Shown here one piece after another: positions 34,214 to 42,929 of a stretch of DNA of 64,000 nt (position 1 is the first letter of the stretch; each line of letters begins with the position of its first letter). This DNA comes from Natrinema versiforme (GTDB lineage: Archaea > Halobacteriota > Halobacteria > Halobacteriales > Natrialbaceae). The stretch spans positions 1 through 64,000 of the forward strand of contig NZ_CP040332.1 of assembly GCF_005576615.1 (NCBI RefSeq), written 5' to 3'. The notes under the pieces are model-generated. The model searched no databases, had not been told where the DNA came from, and saw only the letters and a program-made list of their open reading frames with translations. The position numbers and the translations under genes are program-made.

Positions 34214-36283
34214 ATGACCAACTCACTCCAGATCGAAGACCTCCACGTCCGGTTTCGTACCCGATCCAATACCGTCCACGCGGTCAACGGCGCGTCGTTC
34301 GAAATCAAACCCGGTGAGACCGTCGGTCTCGTCGGCGAAAGCGGCTGCGGGAAGTCGGTTACCGCGCGGTCTATCGTCCGCCTCGAGTCGCCCGGTGAGA
34401 TCACTGACGGTAGCGTTCGCTACGGTGGCCACGAACTGACGACGGCCGACGACCGGACGCTCCGGCGGCTTCGGGGACGGGAACTCGCGATGGTGTTCCA
34501 GGACCCGTCGGCGACGCTGAATCCGGTGTATCCGATCGGCGAACAGATCGCCGAGGCACTGCGGATCCACCGCGAGCCGGATCGCCAGCCGCTCCTCAAA
34601 GAGTTAGCGCTCGGGGCGAGTTCCCGGCTCCGATCGACGGCACTCCGGTCGGACGTCCTCGAGCTCATGGAGACCGTCGGCATCCCCCGTCCCGACGAGC
34701 GGATCGACGCCTATCCCCACCAGTTCAGCGGCGGCATGCGTCAGCGGGCGATGCTCGCGATCGCGCTCGCCCGCCGGCCGTCCCTGTTGATCGCCGACGA
34801 GCCGACGACGGGTCTGGACGCGACGACACAGGCGGCCATTCTCGAGCGACTTGCCGAACTCAACGGCGAACGCGGAATGGGGATGCTGGTGATCAGCCAC
34901 GACTTCGACGTCGTCTCGGCGCTGTGCGACCGGGTCGTCGTCATGTACGACGGCGTCATCGTCGAACGAGGGCCGACCGACGAGCTCCGATCGGATCCCG
35001 CCCACCCCTACACGAAAGCGCTGCTCGAGTGTCTGCCGAGCCGAGCCGAACCCGACTCGCAGCTTCCGACGGTCGAGGGCACGCCGCCGGACGGCACCGC
35101 TCCGTCGGCGGGGTGTGCGTTCGCCGATCGCTGCCCGTTCGCGACCGACGACTGTCGCGAGCGGGACCCGCCCGTCGTCTCGGCCGGTCCGGAGCGCACG
35201 GTTCGATGCGGCGTGTCCGCGGCGCGGGACGCATCGCTCGAGTCGGCACACACCCAACGGCGGCCGACGCAGGGAGCGAACGAGACGCCGGAGCCATCGA
35301 ACGCGACACCCGATCCGTCGGCGCTGGCCGTCGACGGCGGAACGGCAGCCTCCGCGGTGAACGCGCCCGTCGATGACGCGTCGGTCGAATCGCCGGCAAC
35401 TGGCGATGCGACCGCCGCGTCGTCGACCGATTCCGACGGCCGAGACCTCGCCGAGGAGCCCCCACACTCGAGCGAGCCGGTCGTCGAACTCGAGGGTGTC
35501 ACGAAATCGTTCCGACGATCCGACGCGCTCCTCGACCGTCTCCTCGGATCGGACGACCGTATTCCGGCCGTCGAGGGCGTTTCGCTCGCGCTCTCACCCG
35601 GCGAGACCGTCGGGCTCGTCGGCGAGAGCGGCTGTGGGAAGACGACGCTCGCGAAACTGATCGCGGGCCTCGAGGAACCCGACGATGGGGCGGTCAGACT
35701 CCGCGGCCAGCGCGTTGGCGGCGTCGACGCGCGCACGAACGCACAGCTCGCCGAGCTCGGCGTCGTCTTCCAACATCCCGGTGCGAGTCTCGATCCGAAG
35801 CGGACGGTGGCCCAATCGATCGCGGAACCGCTGCTCGAGGCGGGCTGGTCGAAGTCCCGGCGCAACGACCGCGTCGCCGAGGTGCTCTCGCTGGTCGGTC
35901 TCGCCGCTGACTGCGCCGACCGGTATCCGAATCAACTGTCCGGCGGGCAGCGCCAGCGCGTCGCGATCGCCCGCGCGCTCGCACTCGAGCCGTCCGTGCT
36001 CGTGTTAGACGAGCCGACCGCCGCCCTCGATATCTCGGTTCAGGCGACGATCCTGAACCTGCTCACCGATCTGCAGGCAGACCTCGACCTCGCGTACCTG
36101 TTTATCTCTCACGACCTCGCGGTCGTTCGCCACGTCGCGGATCGGATCGCCGTGATGCACCACGGCCACTTCGTCGAAACGGGGCGCGCTCGCTCGGTCC
36201 TCTCGACGCCGTCACACCCCTATACGAAAACGCTGCTGGATGCGATTCCGGCCACCGACAACTTCCCACACAATGACACGTAA
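34214..36283 (+). CDS. Fused double ATPase of the peptide/nickel ABC transporter (DppD-DppF)
   Basis: A 689-residue protein with two complete ATP-binding domains. The first half (about 1-330) has GESGCGKSV, FSGGMRQR and LLIADEPTTGLD and ends with the Cys-containing tail of the oligopeptide ATPase family (CAFADRCPFATDDC). A linker of about 85 low-complexity residues rich in Ala, Ser, Thr, Asp and Pro joins it to the second domain (from about 420), with GESGCGKTT, LSGGQRQRV and VLVLDEPTAALD. Bacteria normally encode these as two proteins. ATG 34214 follows the permease stop by 2 bp; the long open frame upstream overlaps the permease gene and is not used. Confidence 0.93.
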   Translation: MTNSLQIEDLHVRFRTRSNTVHAVNGASFEIKPGETVGLVGESGCGKSVTARSIVRLESPGEITDGSVRYGGHELTTADDRTLRRLRGRELAMVFQDPSATLNPVYPIGEQIAEALRIHREPDRQPLLKELALGASSRLRSTALRSDVLELMETVGIPRPDERIDAYPHQFSGGMRQRAMLAIALARRPSLLIADEPTTGLDATTQAAILERLAELNGERGMGMLVISHDFDVVSALCDRVVVMYDGVIVERGPTDELRSDPAHPYTKALLECLPSRAEPDSQLPTVEGTPPDGTAPSAGCAFADRCPFATDDCRERDPPVVSAGPERTVRCGVSAARDASLESAHTQRRPTQGANETPEPSNATPDPSALAVDGGTAASAVNAPVDDASVESPATGDATAASSTDSDGRDLAEEPPHSSEPVVELEGVTKSFRRSDALLDRLLGSDDRIPAVEGVSLALSPGETVGLVGESGCGKTTLAKLIAGLEEPDDGAVRLRGQRVGGVDARTNAQLAELGVVFQHPGASLDPKRTVAQSIAEPLLEAGWSKSRRNDRVAEVLSLVGLAADCADRYPNQLSGGQRQRVAIARALALEPSVLVLDEPTAALDISVQATILNLLTDLQADLDLAYLFISHDLAVVRHVADRIAVMHHGHFVETGRARSVLSTPSHPYTKTLLDAIPATDNFPHNDT

Positions 36284-37814
36284 CGGACGCCGTTCGATGG
36301 ATCGCCGAACCGCACTGCAAACGACGCTCGGAACCGCGACGCTCGCCGTCGCCGGCTGTCTCTCGAGCGAACCCGCCGCGGCCGACTTCCGGATCGGCGG
36401 CCCGTGGAAACCGAACCGGGACCCCCTCGACGGCGGCAGCATGCTCCGTCGGCTCGGCATCACCGAGGCACTGGTCGGCGTCGATTACGACGCCGCTCCG
36501 GCTCCCGAACTGGCGACCGAGTGGGAGCGACTCGACGACCGGCGATGGGAGTTTACGCTTCGGAACGATGTCACGTTTCACGACGGAACCGCCGTCGACG
36601 CAGCGGCCGCCGTCGCCTCGCTTCGCCGGGCCGTCGACGCCGCCGCGTTCGCGGACGTCCCGATCGAGACCGTCAAAGCGGTCGACGAAACCACCGTCGC
36701 CGTGACGACGGCGACACCGTTCACTCCGCTGCCGGCACATCTCTCGCGAAACGAAGCGGTGATCCTCAGTCCCGAGGCGATCGACGCGGACGGCGCGGTC
36801 ACTGACCTGCTCAGCACCGGCCCGTTCGCCGTCGATTCGTTCCAGCCCGAAACGTCGATCCGAACCGTCTCTCACGACTACTACGGGGAGTCGCCCGCCC
36901 TCGAGTCCGTTCGCTACGAGGTCGTCGCAGACGAGCAGACGCGCCGGATGAAACTCGAGAACGGCGAACTCGAGATGGCGCGAATTCTCCCCTACGAGAT
37001 GGTTGACTCGCTCGAGTCGACCGACGGAATCGACGTTTACACGCCGGAAATCCCTCGGATTCGGTTTCTCACGTTCGACACCGACTCGGAGCCGTTCGCC
37101 GACGAACGGGTTCGGCGGGCCGTCTCCCTTGCGATCGACCGGGAGACGATCACTGAATCGCTCCTCAGTGGGATCTGCAATCCCGCTGTGTCCCCGTTTT
37201 CCCCGTCGATCACGGAATGGGCGAACCCGGATCTCGACCGGAATCCGTACGATCCGAGTCGGGCTCGGTCGTTGCTCTCTGACGCCGGGTGGACCGACGG
37301 CTCTAGCGGGACCCGAACCCGCGACGGCACGACGCTTTCCGTCGAATTCCTCACGTTCGACGACAGAAACCTCCCGATCATCGCCGAAGTGATGCAGGAC
37401 CACCTTGCCGATGTCGGGATCGATGTCGACGTGACGGTCCTCGAGTACAGCGCGATGACTGATCGAGTCGGCCAGCGTTCCTTCGACGCCTATTTCACGT
37501 CGTGGGGCACCCTCTGGTACCCCGACCCCGACCGGCTCTCCCAGATGGTCCACTCGAGGGCGGCGACGTTACATCACGGCTACGAGAACGATCGCGTCGA
37601 TACGCTCCTCGAGGACGCGCGGGCAGTCGACGACAACGCGGCCCGGCGGGAACGCTACCACGAGATCCAGTCGATAATCGCCCACGAAGCTCCGATCGCG
37701 GCCATCACCGATTCCACCACCGTCATCGCGACCGCAGCCGAGGTCACCGGATACACCGCTCACCCGACTGAATTACGATATGGACTCGAGTCGATCTCCC
37801 TTCGGAACGAGTAG
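36273..37814 (+). CDS. ABC substrate-binding lipoprotein (peptide/nickel family 5), second copy
   Basis: About 513 residues. It has a leader with RR and lipobox Cys (DRRTALQTTLGTATLAVAGC) and a family 5 body (LRRLGITEALVGVDYDAAPA followed by PELATEWERL, then LRNDVTFHDGTAVDAAAA). The wording of this region, ITEALVG-DYD-PELA-EW, is reminiscent of nickel-type binding proteins, but dipeptide-type is equally possible. ATG 36273 overlaps the fused ATPase gene's end by 11 bp. Being last in the permease operon, it is the more likely main receptor of this transporter than the divergent gene at 29925. Confidence 0.88.
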   Translation: MTRNGRRSMDRRTALQTTLGTATLAVAGCLSSEPAAADFRIGGPWKPNRDPLDGGSMLRRLGITEALVGVDYDAAPAPELATEWERLDDRRWEFTLRNDVTFHDGTAVDAAAAVASLRRAVDAAAFADVPIETVKAVDETTVAVTTATPFTPLPAHLSRNEAVILSPEAIDADGAVTDLLSTGPFAVDSFQPETSIRTVSHDYYGESPALESVRYEVVADEQTRRMKLENGELEMARILPYEMVDSLESTDGIDVYTPEIPRIRFLTFDTDSEPFADERVRRAVSLAIDRETITESLLSGICNPAVSPFSPSITEWANPDLDRNPYDPSRARSLLSDAGWTDGSSGTRTRDGTTLSVEFLTFDDRNLPIIAEVMQDHLADVGIDVDVTVLEYSAMTDRVGQRSFDAYFTSWGTLWYPDPDRLSQMVHSRAATLHHGYENDRVDTLLEDARAVDDNAARRERYHEIQSIIAHEAPIAAITDSTTVIATAAEVTGYTAHPTELRYGLESISLRNE

Positions 37815-37815
37815 C

Positions 37816-38152
37816 GTCGCGAACGAAGTCGTCGTCGAAACGCTCGAGAACGCCGACCTCGAGACGAGCTCGACGGTCTGACATCGGGGTCCCGGTCCCG
37901 TCGATTCTGGATGTCGCATTCGAGATCGACGCTGAGTACATCGTAAGCGGCGGCAGAAAGCGCTCATCGACCGGCAAGGCGCTGTTCGGGAGCACGACCC
38001 AGTCCGTCCTGTTCGAGGCCGATCGCCCGATTGTGACGGTCATGTCGGATGCCGAGGAGAGGGTTGATCCGCTACCTCGAGGCGATCACACTCGAATCGT
38101 CGGATGGTCGCCGCCAGCGGGACAGCGAGCTCGTCGCGGATCGCAGTCCTAA
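37816..38152 (+). pseudogene. Universal stress protein (UspA) remnant
   Basis: The first part reads VVVETLENADLETSSTV then TGA. After a frame change at about 37883 the C-terminal half of a Usp follows: SILDVAFEIDAEYIVSGGRK followed by RSSTGKALFGSTTQSVLFEA and DRPIVTVM. The ATP-site pattern G-x-G-type and S/TTQSVL are typical. The N-terminal half is missing and abuts the end of the preceding gene. The frame stays open to 38152 with non-homologous sequence. Confidence 0.75.
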
Positions 38153-39307
38153 TCGCGGCGTCGAGTCGGGCATCGTGAACTGATCGGTCGCCGAACGGGA
38201 CGGTTTCGAGTAACTGGGAATTGGGTAGAAGTTGATAAGGATGTCCCCGAACGTGTTACCCGTCGCGCAACCCGCTGTGCGCGACAGACCGCGATCCAAT
38301 CAGCCACCTACCAACACCCTACTGTGGCCCCCGACGATGAGCACCCCTCTCCCACCGTCGGCCCTGTCGCTTTGCTCCTCGAGGTATCACGTCACCAGTC
38401 CGTCGCCGATCGCTTCTACGCCGTCCTCTGTAATCGCACGATAGTTCACCCGACTATGGGAATGTCGTTGGCTTGTAACATCTTCCGGGTGTCGCGGTCC
38501 CACATTTCCATCCTGCAATCGTCAGTTTGGCGCTATTCGAATTGTATAGAAACGAATATGAATTACGTTCTATCGGAGAATATATACATCCAGAATCAAC
38601 TCGATCTTCGCTGCTTTCACCGCCATCGGAATCCGTCTTGATGACGTATCGGCGAGCGATATCGCGAAGTATCGACGGTGTATACGACTCATCGAGAAAT
38701 CCGTACAGGCACGTTCTATGAGGACACTCATCACCGAACTGAGTCGGTTTGATGATTCTCTCGACTTTTCTATCCGGTTACCATGTACCGCGATGATGTG
38801 GAACCCGAATCAGTAACTCACCGACCGAAACGTAATTTGGCGATCCGCCAGCACCGATTGTAGACTGTTCCTTCGAAGCCACTACGAGTTGCAATCAAAT
38901 TACGAGTATCGACTACCTCTCGAGTTGTAGAGTACTATTCGAAAGTGATTGGTGTGGATACGTTGGTCTTTCGTTATACCAACTCGAGTGTTGGATCTCA
39001 CACGATTCTCGAGAGCAGTAATACTTTTTTACCCGTCGGTATAACGTGATTACACGGGTAACTAGCACAGAGAAACACTAATCCGACCGGCTCGTCTTGA
39101 CACATACTCGCTGTACAGCCATACAGTTGTAAATGAAAGATGTACCATTTGGTCAAAATCGGTTCGAAATCGTCTGGATTCCGTGCCATCGACTCCCTAT
39201 AACTGTCGATGTGAGTCGATCGAGCGCGAGGATGTTCGGTCTCAGGAAGGACGAGAACCCACGAACGAGATCACAGAAGATCCGTCGAAAGAGTGTCCGA
39301 CGGATGC
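38153..39307. other. Long gene-free stretch with possible relics
   Basis: No supported gene. On the minus strand around 38400-38450 a short VNYRAITEDGVEAIGDGLVT-like piece resembles the end of a haloarchaeal winged-helix regulator, broken by stops. The stretch 38700-39300 is AT-rich without coding character. ACCATTTGGT at 39146-39155 is identical to a site before the aldehyde dehydrogenase gene (42912-42921). Confidence 0.4.
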
Positions 39308-40063
39308 TCAGAAGACGAACGGGCCTTGCTGGCGAATCGGCTCCTCGTGAGGCAGGCCGGAGACGGCGACGAGACGGAACGGGTCGTCGCTGTCGTTCTC
39401 GACGACGACGTCTCGGGTGTCCGTGACGGGGAGAACGTCGCCCTCATCGAAGTCATTTCCGTCGGCGGACCCCGCTCCGGAGACACCGTAGAGAAAGCCG
39501 GACCAGCCGTCGGGCAGCGTCCACGTCCACGTATCGGCGACGTGGACATCTAGGTACTCCATCTCCGTGTGGAGATCGATCGGCGAGCCGTCGCCGACGA
39601 CGGTGGTCACGGTCGCGCCGTCGAACTCTGCGGTGGGGAGTTCCGCCGCCGACGCGTCGACGTAGTCCGGGTCCGCTTCCTTGTCGTCGCGCGGGAGGTT
39701 CACCCAGAGTTGAAGGCCGTTACAGGCCGCGCCGTCAGCGGGAAACTCGGAGTGTTGGATCCCGCTGCCGGTCGTGATACGCATGGCATCGTTCTCGTAG
39801 GCGGTGTGCTCGACGCCCAGCGAATCCTCGTGGTCCATCCCGCCCTCGATCATGTACGAGACGATCTCGAAGCCCTTGTGGGCGTGCATCGGGAAGCCTT
39901 TATCCGGATCGATATAGAAGCGCTCGAACAGAACGAACGGGTCGAGGTTCGACGGATAGTCGTTCGTCGGGAACGCGCGGTTCGAGTTGACGCCCGTCCC
40001 GTGTCGGACGAGTTGGCCCGGAATCGGTTCGTCACGACTCTGCCCGGTCTCATCTGTTGTCAT
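39308..40063 (-). CDS. Pirin-family protein
   Basis: The 251-residue protein has the two cupin halves of pirin. The N-terminal half carries the metal site motif HAHKGFEIVSYMIEG with a later HSEF (GSGIQHSEF), and it starts with LVRHGTGVNSNRAFP. The C-terminal half is the weaker cupin (GSPIDLHTEMEYLDVHVADT). Pirins bind iron and include quercetin 2,3-dioxygenases and regulators; redox-related roles are common. ATG 40063 is chosen over 40096 because MTTDETGQS is the more typical opening. It is divergent from superoxide dismutase, suggesting shared oxidative-stress control. Confidence 0.88.
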   Translation of the reverse strand: MTTDETGQSRDEPIPGQLVRHGTGVNSNRAFPTNDYPSNLDPFVLFERFYIDPDKGFPMHAHKGFEIVSYMIEGGMDHEDSLGVEHTAYENDAMRITTGSGIQHSEFPADGAACNGLQLWVNLPRDDKEADPDYVDASAAELPTAEFDGATVTTVVGDGSPIDLHTEMEYLDVHVADTWTWTLPDGWSGFLYGVSGAGSADGNDFDEGDVLPVTDTRDVVVENDSDDPFRLVAVSGLPHEEPIRQQGPFVF

Positions 40064-40125
40064 ATGCGATCCGAGGCTCTCACTCCTGATAAGCATCTCG
40101 TATGCGGAATCTTGATCCCGTCACT

Positions 40126-40144
40126 GACGAGACAGTGTCTCGTC
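40126..40144. promoter_or_regulatory. Perfect 8-bp inverted repeat between pirin and sod genes
   Basis: GACGAGAC and GTCTCGTC are separated by three bases, in the 202-bp gap between the divergent pirin and superoxide dismutase genes. The position suits an operator controlling one or both. No known site is recognised. Confidence 0.45.
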
Positions 40145-40265
40145 CGCATCGGTCCACACAAGGTGTACTTAGCCTGCAACGGGCGATACGGAATACCAGT
40201 CCGATTACTTGAACACGATACAGAGAACGTTCATATTCGCGGCGTGTGTTGCCCTACTTGGAAAC

Positions 40266-40868
40266 ATGAGCGACTACGAACTACCGCCGCTGCCGTACGA
40301 CTACGACGCGCTCGAGCCGGCACTGTCCGAACAGGTACTGACCTGGCATCACGACACGCACCATCAGGGCTACGTCAACGGCTGGAACGCAGCCGAAGAG
40401 ACGCTCGAGGAGAACCGTGAGGAAGGCGACTTTTCCTCCTCCGCGGGCGCGCTCCGCAACGTTACCCACAACGGCTCCGGACACGTTCTTCACACCCTCT
40501 TCTGGGAGTCCATGAGCCCCGAGGGCGGCGACGAGCCCGAGGGCGACCTCGCCGACCGCATCGCGGAGGACTTCGGCTCCTACGAGGCCTGGAAGGGCGA
40601 ATTCGAGGCCGCCGCGTCCGCCGCTGGCGGCTGGGCGCTGCTCGTCTACGACAGCCACAGCGAGCAACTGCGAAACGTCGTCGTTGACAAGCACGACCAA
40701 GGTGCGCTCTGGGGGAGCCACCCGATTCTGGCGCTGGACGTCTGGGAACACTCCTACTACCACGATTACGGGCCGGCCCGCGGCGACTTCGTCGAGAGCT
40801 TCTTCGATGTCGTCGACTGGGAGGAACCCTCGAGCCGCTACCAAGCGGCCGTCGAACGCTTCGAATAA
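40266..40868 (+). CDS. sod: Superoxide dismutase (Mn/Fe)
   Basis: A 200-residue enzyme that converts superoxide to hydrogen peroxide and oxygen. The four metal ligands are visible in their usual settings: the first His in YDALEPALSEQVLTWHHDTH, the second in GSGHVLHTLFW, then Asp and His in LDVWEHSYYHDY. It begins MSDYELPPLPYDYDALEPA as other haloarchaeal manganese enzymes do. ATG 40266 is chosen; an in-frame ATG 57 bp upstream adds unrelated residues. It is divergent from a pirin gene. Confidence 0.96.
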   Translation: MSDYELPPLPYDYDALEPALSEQVLTWHHDTHHQGYVNGWNAAEETLEENREEGDFSSSAGALRNVTHNGSGHVLHTLFWESMSPEGGDEPEGDLADRIAEDFGSYEAWKGEFEAAASAAGGWALLVYDSHSEQLRNVVVDKHDQGALWGSHPILALDVWEHSYYHDYGPARGDFVESFFDVVDWEEPSSRYQAAVERFE

Positions 40869-41059
40869 GCGGCCACGCGCGACGATCGCGCGATTCTCGG
40901 CCCGCTGAGGCCCCATCAGGGCATTGATGGGTGCCGTGGGTTTGTCGTCCGCTGGTCGACTGCGGACGTTTCTGTAACCGAGTACAGTCGAGTCGGAGAG
41001 TTGTCTCCCCGTCCATACGCCCTATACGCCCGCTCGAGGACCGACCCCCGATGAGCGCG

Positions 41060-42016
41060 CTATTCGGGGAGCTGCTCGACGACGGCGGTGTCGACGACGG
41101 AGACGGAATCGTCGAGGAGGACCTGCAGTTCGTCGTCCCCGCAGGGGATGGTCACCCGGACGCGCAGCGGATCCGTTTCGGTGACCGTCGTCCGCCGATC
41201 GCTCACGCACCAGTCGAAGTGCCAGAAGGGTTCGGTGTTTACGTCGACGCCGCGCTCGGAGTGGAAGACGAGGACCTCGGCGTTGTCGAGGAGAGTGACG
41301 CCGACCGTTGACTGGAGCCGATAGCTACAGCGCTGGCAGACGTGCTCGACGGCCACATCGAGGTCCGCATCGTCGGGATCGCGGACGAGGTCGGTCTCGA
41401 CCGGGCCGGTACACTCGGGGCAGACGCCGTCGGCGGCGAGACAGTAGTGGTGGCGGACGTAGTGGTGGAACGCTTGGAGGAGGTCGTCCGTCGTGCGATC
41501 GTCGAGTCCGCCCGAGGGGAAGGGATAGCTCACTTGGATGGTACCGCAGTCGGTACAGCCGATGGTGAGGGTGTCGTCGACGTACCAGCCGTGCAGGGGG
41601 CCGTCGCAGGCGTAACAGGAACCGGTGGCGGGGAAGAAGCCCAGTTGGGCCCGCTCGGTGAGCGTTCCGGTGAAGATGGAGCTGACGACTTTCCGCCCGG
41701 GATAGCGGAACGCGTAGCCGTCGTCGCTTTGCTTGATAAAGTGGCCGGTAAGCTTCTGGAGATGGTAGTTGAAGTTCGCGCTGTCCGCGATGTCCACCCG
41801 CTCGAAGAGTTCCGTGAAGCGGACGGGAGCGTCGTCGGCACCGAGCTCGAGGAGCGCACGGAGGATCTCGACGCGCGTGTCGTTCCCGAGGACGGCGAAG
41901 ACGTCCGCGGGGACCATCTCTGACTCCGTCCGGGCGACCGGTTTGACGCCGCCGTCGCGGTCGATATCCCCCTCTGCCCCCGTCCCGGCGTCGGCGGTTC
42001 GATCGAACTGGCTCAT
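41060..42016 (-). CDS. HTH regulator with zinc-ribbon C-terminal domain
   Basis: A 318-residue protein. Residues about 35-110 form an ArsR-like winged HTH (VFAVLGNDTRVEILRALLEL ... SANFNYHLQKLTGHFIKQ). The C-terminal part has several Cys pairs consistent with zinc ribbons (CYACDG with CTDC; CPEC with CQRC) and a conserved WHFDWCVSDRR near the end. Such two-part regulators are frequent in haloarchaea, but their targets are mostly unknown. It is divergent from the TetR-family gene, 146 bp apart. Confidence 0.85.
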   Translation of the reverse strand: MSQFDRTADAGTGAEGDIDRDGGVKPVARTESEMVPADVFAVLGNDTRVEILRALLELGADDAPVRFTELFERVDIADSANFNYHLQKLTGHFIKQSDDGYAFRYPGRKVVSSIFTGTLTERAQLGFFPATGSCYACDGPLHGWYVDDTLTIGCTDCGTIQVSYPFPSGGLDDRTTDDLLQAFHHYVRHHYCLAADGVCPECTGPVETDLVRDPDDADLDVAVEHVCQRCSYRLQSTVGVTLLDNAEVLVFHSERGVDVNTEPFWHFDWCVSDRRTTVTETDPLRVRVTIPCGDDELQVLLDDSVSVVDTAVVEQLPE

Positions 42017-42152
42017 GAATGCGAGTTCGTTGACCGACCGGTAAAGGATATCGGAACGCGTTCCGTGCCCCGGCGGGATCGGTCGTCCGGAACGCTCTCT
42101 CAGAGCGTCGACTCGAGTGCAGTCCCGGTGCGCTAATAAGGCGCTCGCTCGT

Positions 42153-42164
42153 ACCGGCCGGTAT
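42153..42164. promoter_or_regulatory. 12-bp perfect palindrome over the TetR gene start
   Basis: TACCGGCCGGTA ends on the first two bases of the TetR start codon (42163). Dimeric TetR regulators bind palindromes at their own promoter, so autorepression is a reasonable guess. CTAATAAGG upstream at 42135 may be the TATA region. Confidence 0.45.
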
Positions 42165-42792
42165 GCCCTCGACGCACGAATCGGACTCGTCTCTCGAGAC
42201 TCGAGAGGCGATCATGGAGGCGACGTTCCGAGCCCTCAGTAAGCATGGGTCGACGGACCTGCGCGTGCGGGATATCGGGGCGGAGTTCGATAAGAGCCGC
42301 ACGCTCATCCACTACCACTTCGACGGGAAGCACGACCTCATCTCCTCGTTTCTCGAGTACCTCGTCGAGCAGTACGAGGACCAACCCGACGTGGACGAAA
42401 CGGCGGATCCGTGGGAGGCGTTGCACGTTCGTATCGAACAGTGTCTCTTCGGGCCCGACCTCGGCGCGGAGTTCGACCACTGGGAGCGCATGAAAGTCTA
42501 CCACGAACTCTTCTCGCAGGCCCAGCACAACGACCGCCATCGCGAGGCGTTCAACGAACATTACGACGAAATCCGGGAGAACATCGCGCGGGTGCTTCGC
42601 ATCGGCATCGAGCAGGGCGAATTTCGCGAGGTCGATGTCGCGGACATGGCACAACTCATCACGGACGTCATCCACGCCGCACGGGCCAGAAAAATCTCTC
42701 TCGGCCACGACGACGCCCCGGAACAGGCACTGCGTGCGGTCGACGAGTTCGTTCTCCCCGCGCTTCGCCCGCAGCCCGCTCGAGACGACTGA
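42163..42792 (+). CDS. TetR/AcrR-family transcriptional regulator
   Basis: The 209-residue protein has the TetR DNA-binding domain at residues about 12-60 (TREAIMEATFRALSKHGSTD ... FDKSRTLIHYHFDGKHDLIS) and an all-helical ligand-binding remainder. It directly precedes an aldehyde dehydrogenase gene on the same strand (137 bp), so it probably controls detoxification or catabolism of an aldehyde. A palindrome overlaps its start codon and another inverted repeat lies just before the dehydrogenase gene. Confidence 0.92.
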   Translation: MPSTHESDSSLETREAIMEATFRALSKHGSTDLRVRDIGAEFDKSRTLIHYHFDGKHDLISSFLEYLVEQYEDQPDVDETADPWEALHVRIEQCLFGPDLGAEFDHWERMKVYHELFSQAQHNDRHREAFNEHYDEIRENIARVLRIGIEQGEFREVDVADMAQLITDVIHAARARKISLGHDDAPEQALRAVDEFVLPALRPQPARDD

Positions 42793-42911
42793 GCGCGATC
42801 CTGCCCATCGCTTCGGCCGTCGGTCTCAGCCCACTCGTTGCGAACGACTCGCTATCTGCTCGCTGTGAAGCGGCACGGATTTCTCCGTTCCTGCTCCTTT
42901 TACGCGATTAG

Positions 42912-42921
42912 ACCATTTGGT
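42912..42921. promoter_or_regulatory. Inverted repeat before the aldehyde dehydrogenase gene
   Basis: ACCA and TGGT around a TT centre sit 8 bp before the ATG at 42930, flanked by TTTTAC (42898) and GTAAAA (42920). The identical ten bases occur at 39146-39155 in a gene-free stretch. It may be a TetR operator. Confidence 0.35.
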
Positions 42922-42929
42922 AAAACACG

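Noticed and set aside
36102-37553. Long minus-strand frame opposite the second binding-protein gene
   Set aside because: A mirror of the coding strand; no start context or domain.
38527-38721. 64-codon plus-strand frame starting MALFELYRNEYEL
   Set aside because: No recognisable family, ends arbitrarily, and lies in an AT-rich decayed stretch; not strong enough to call.
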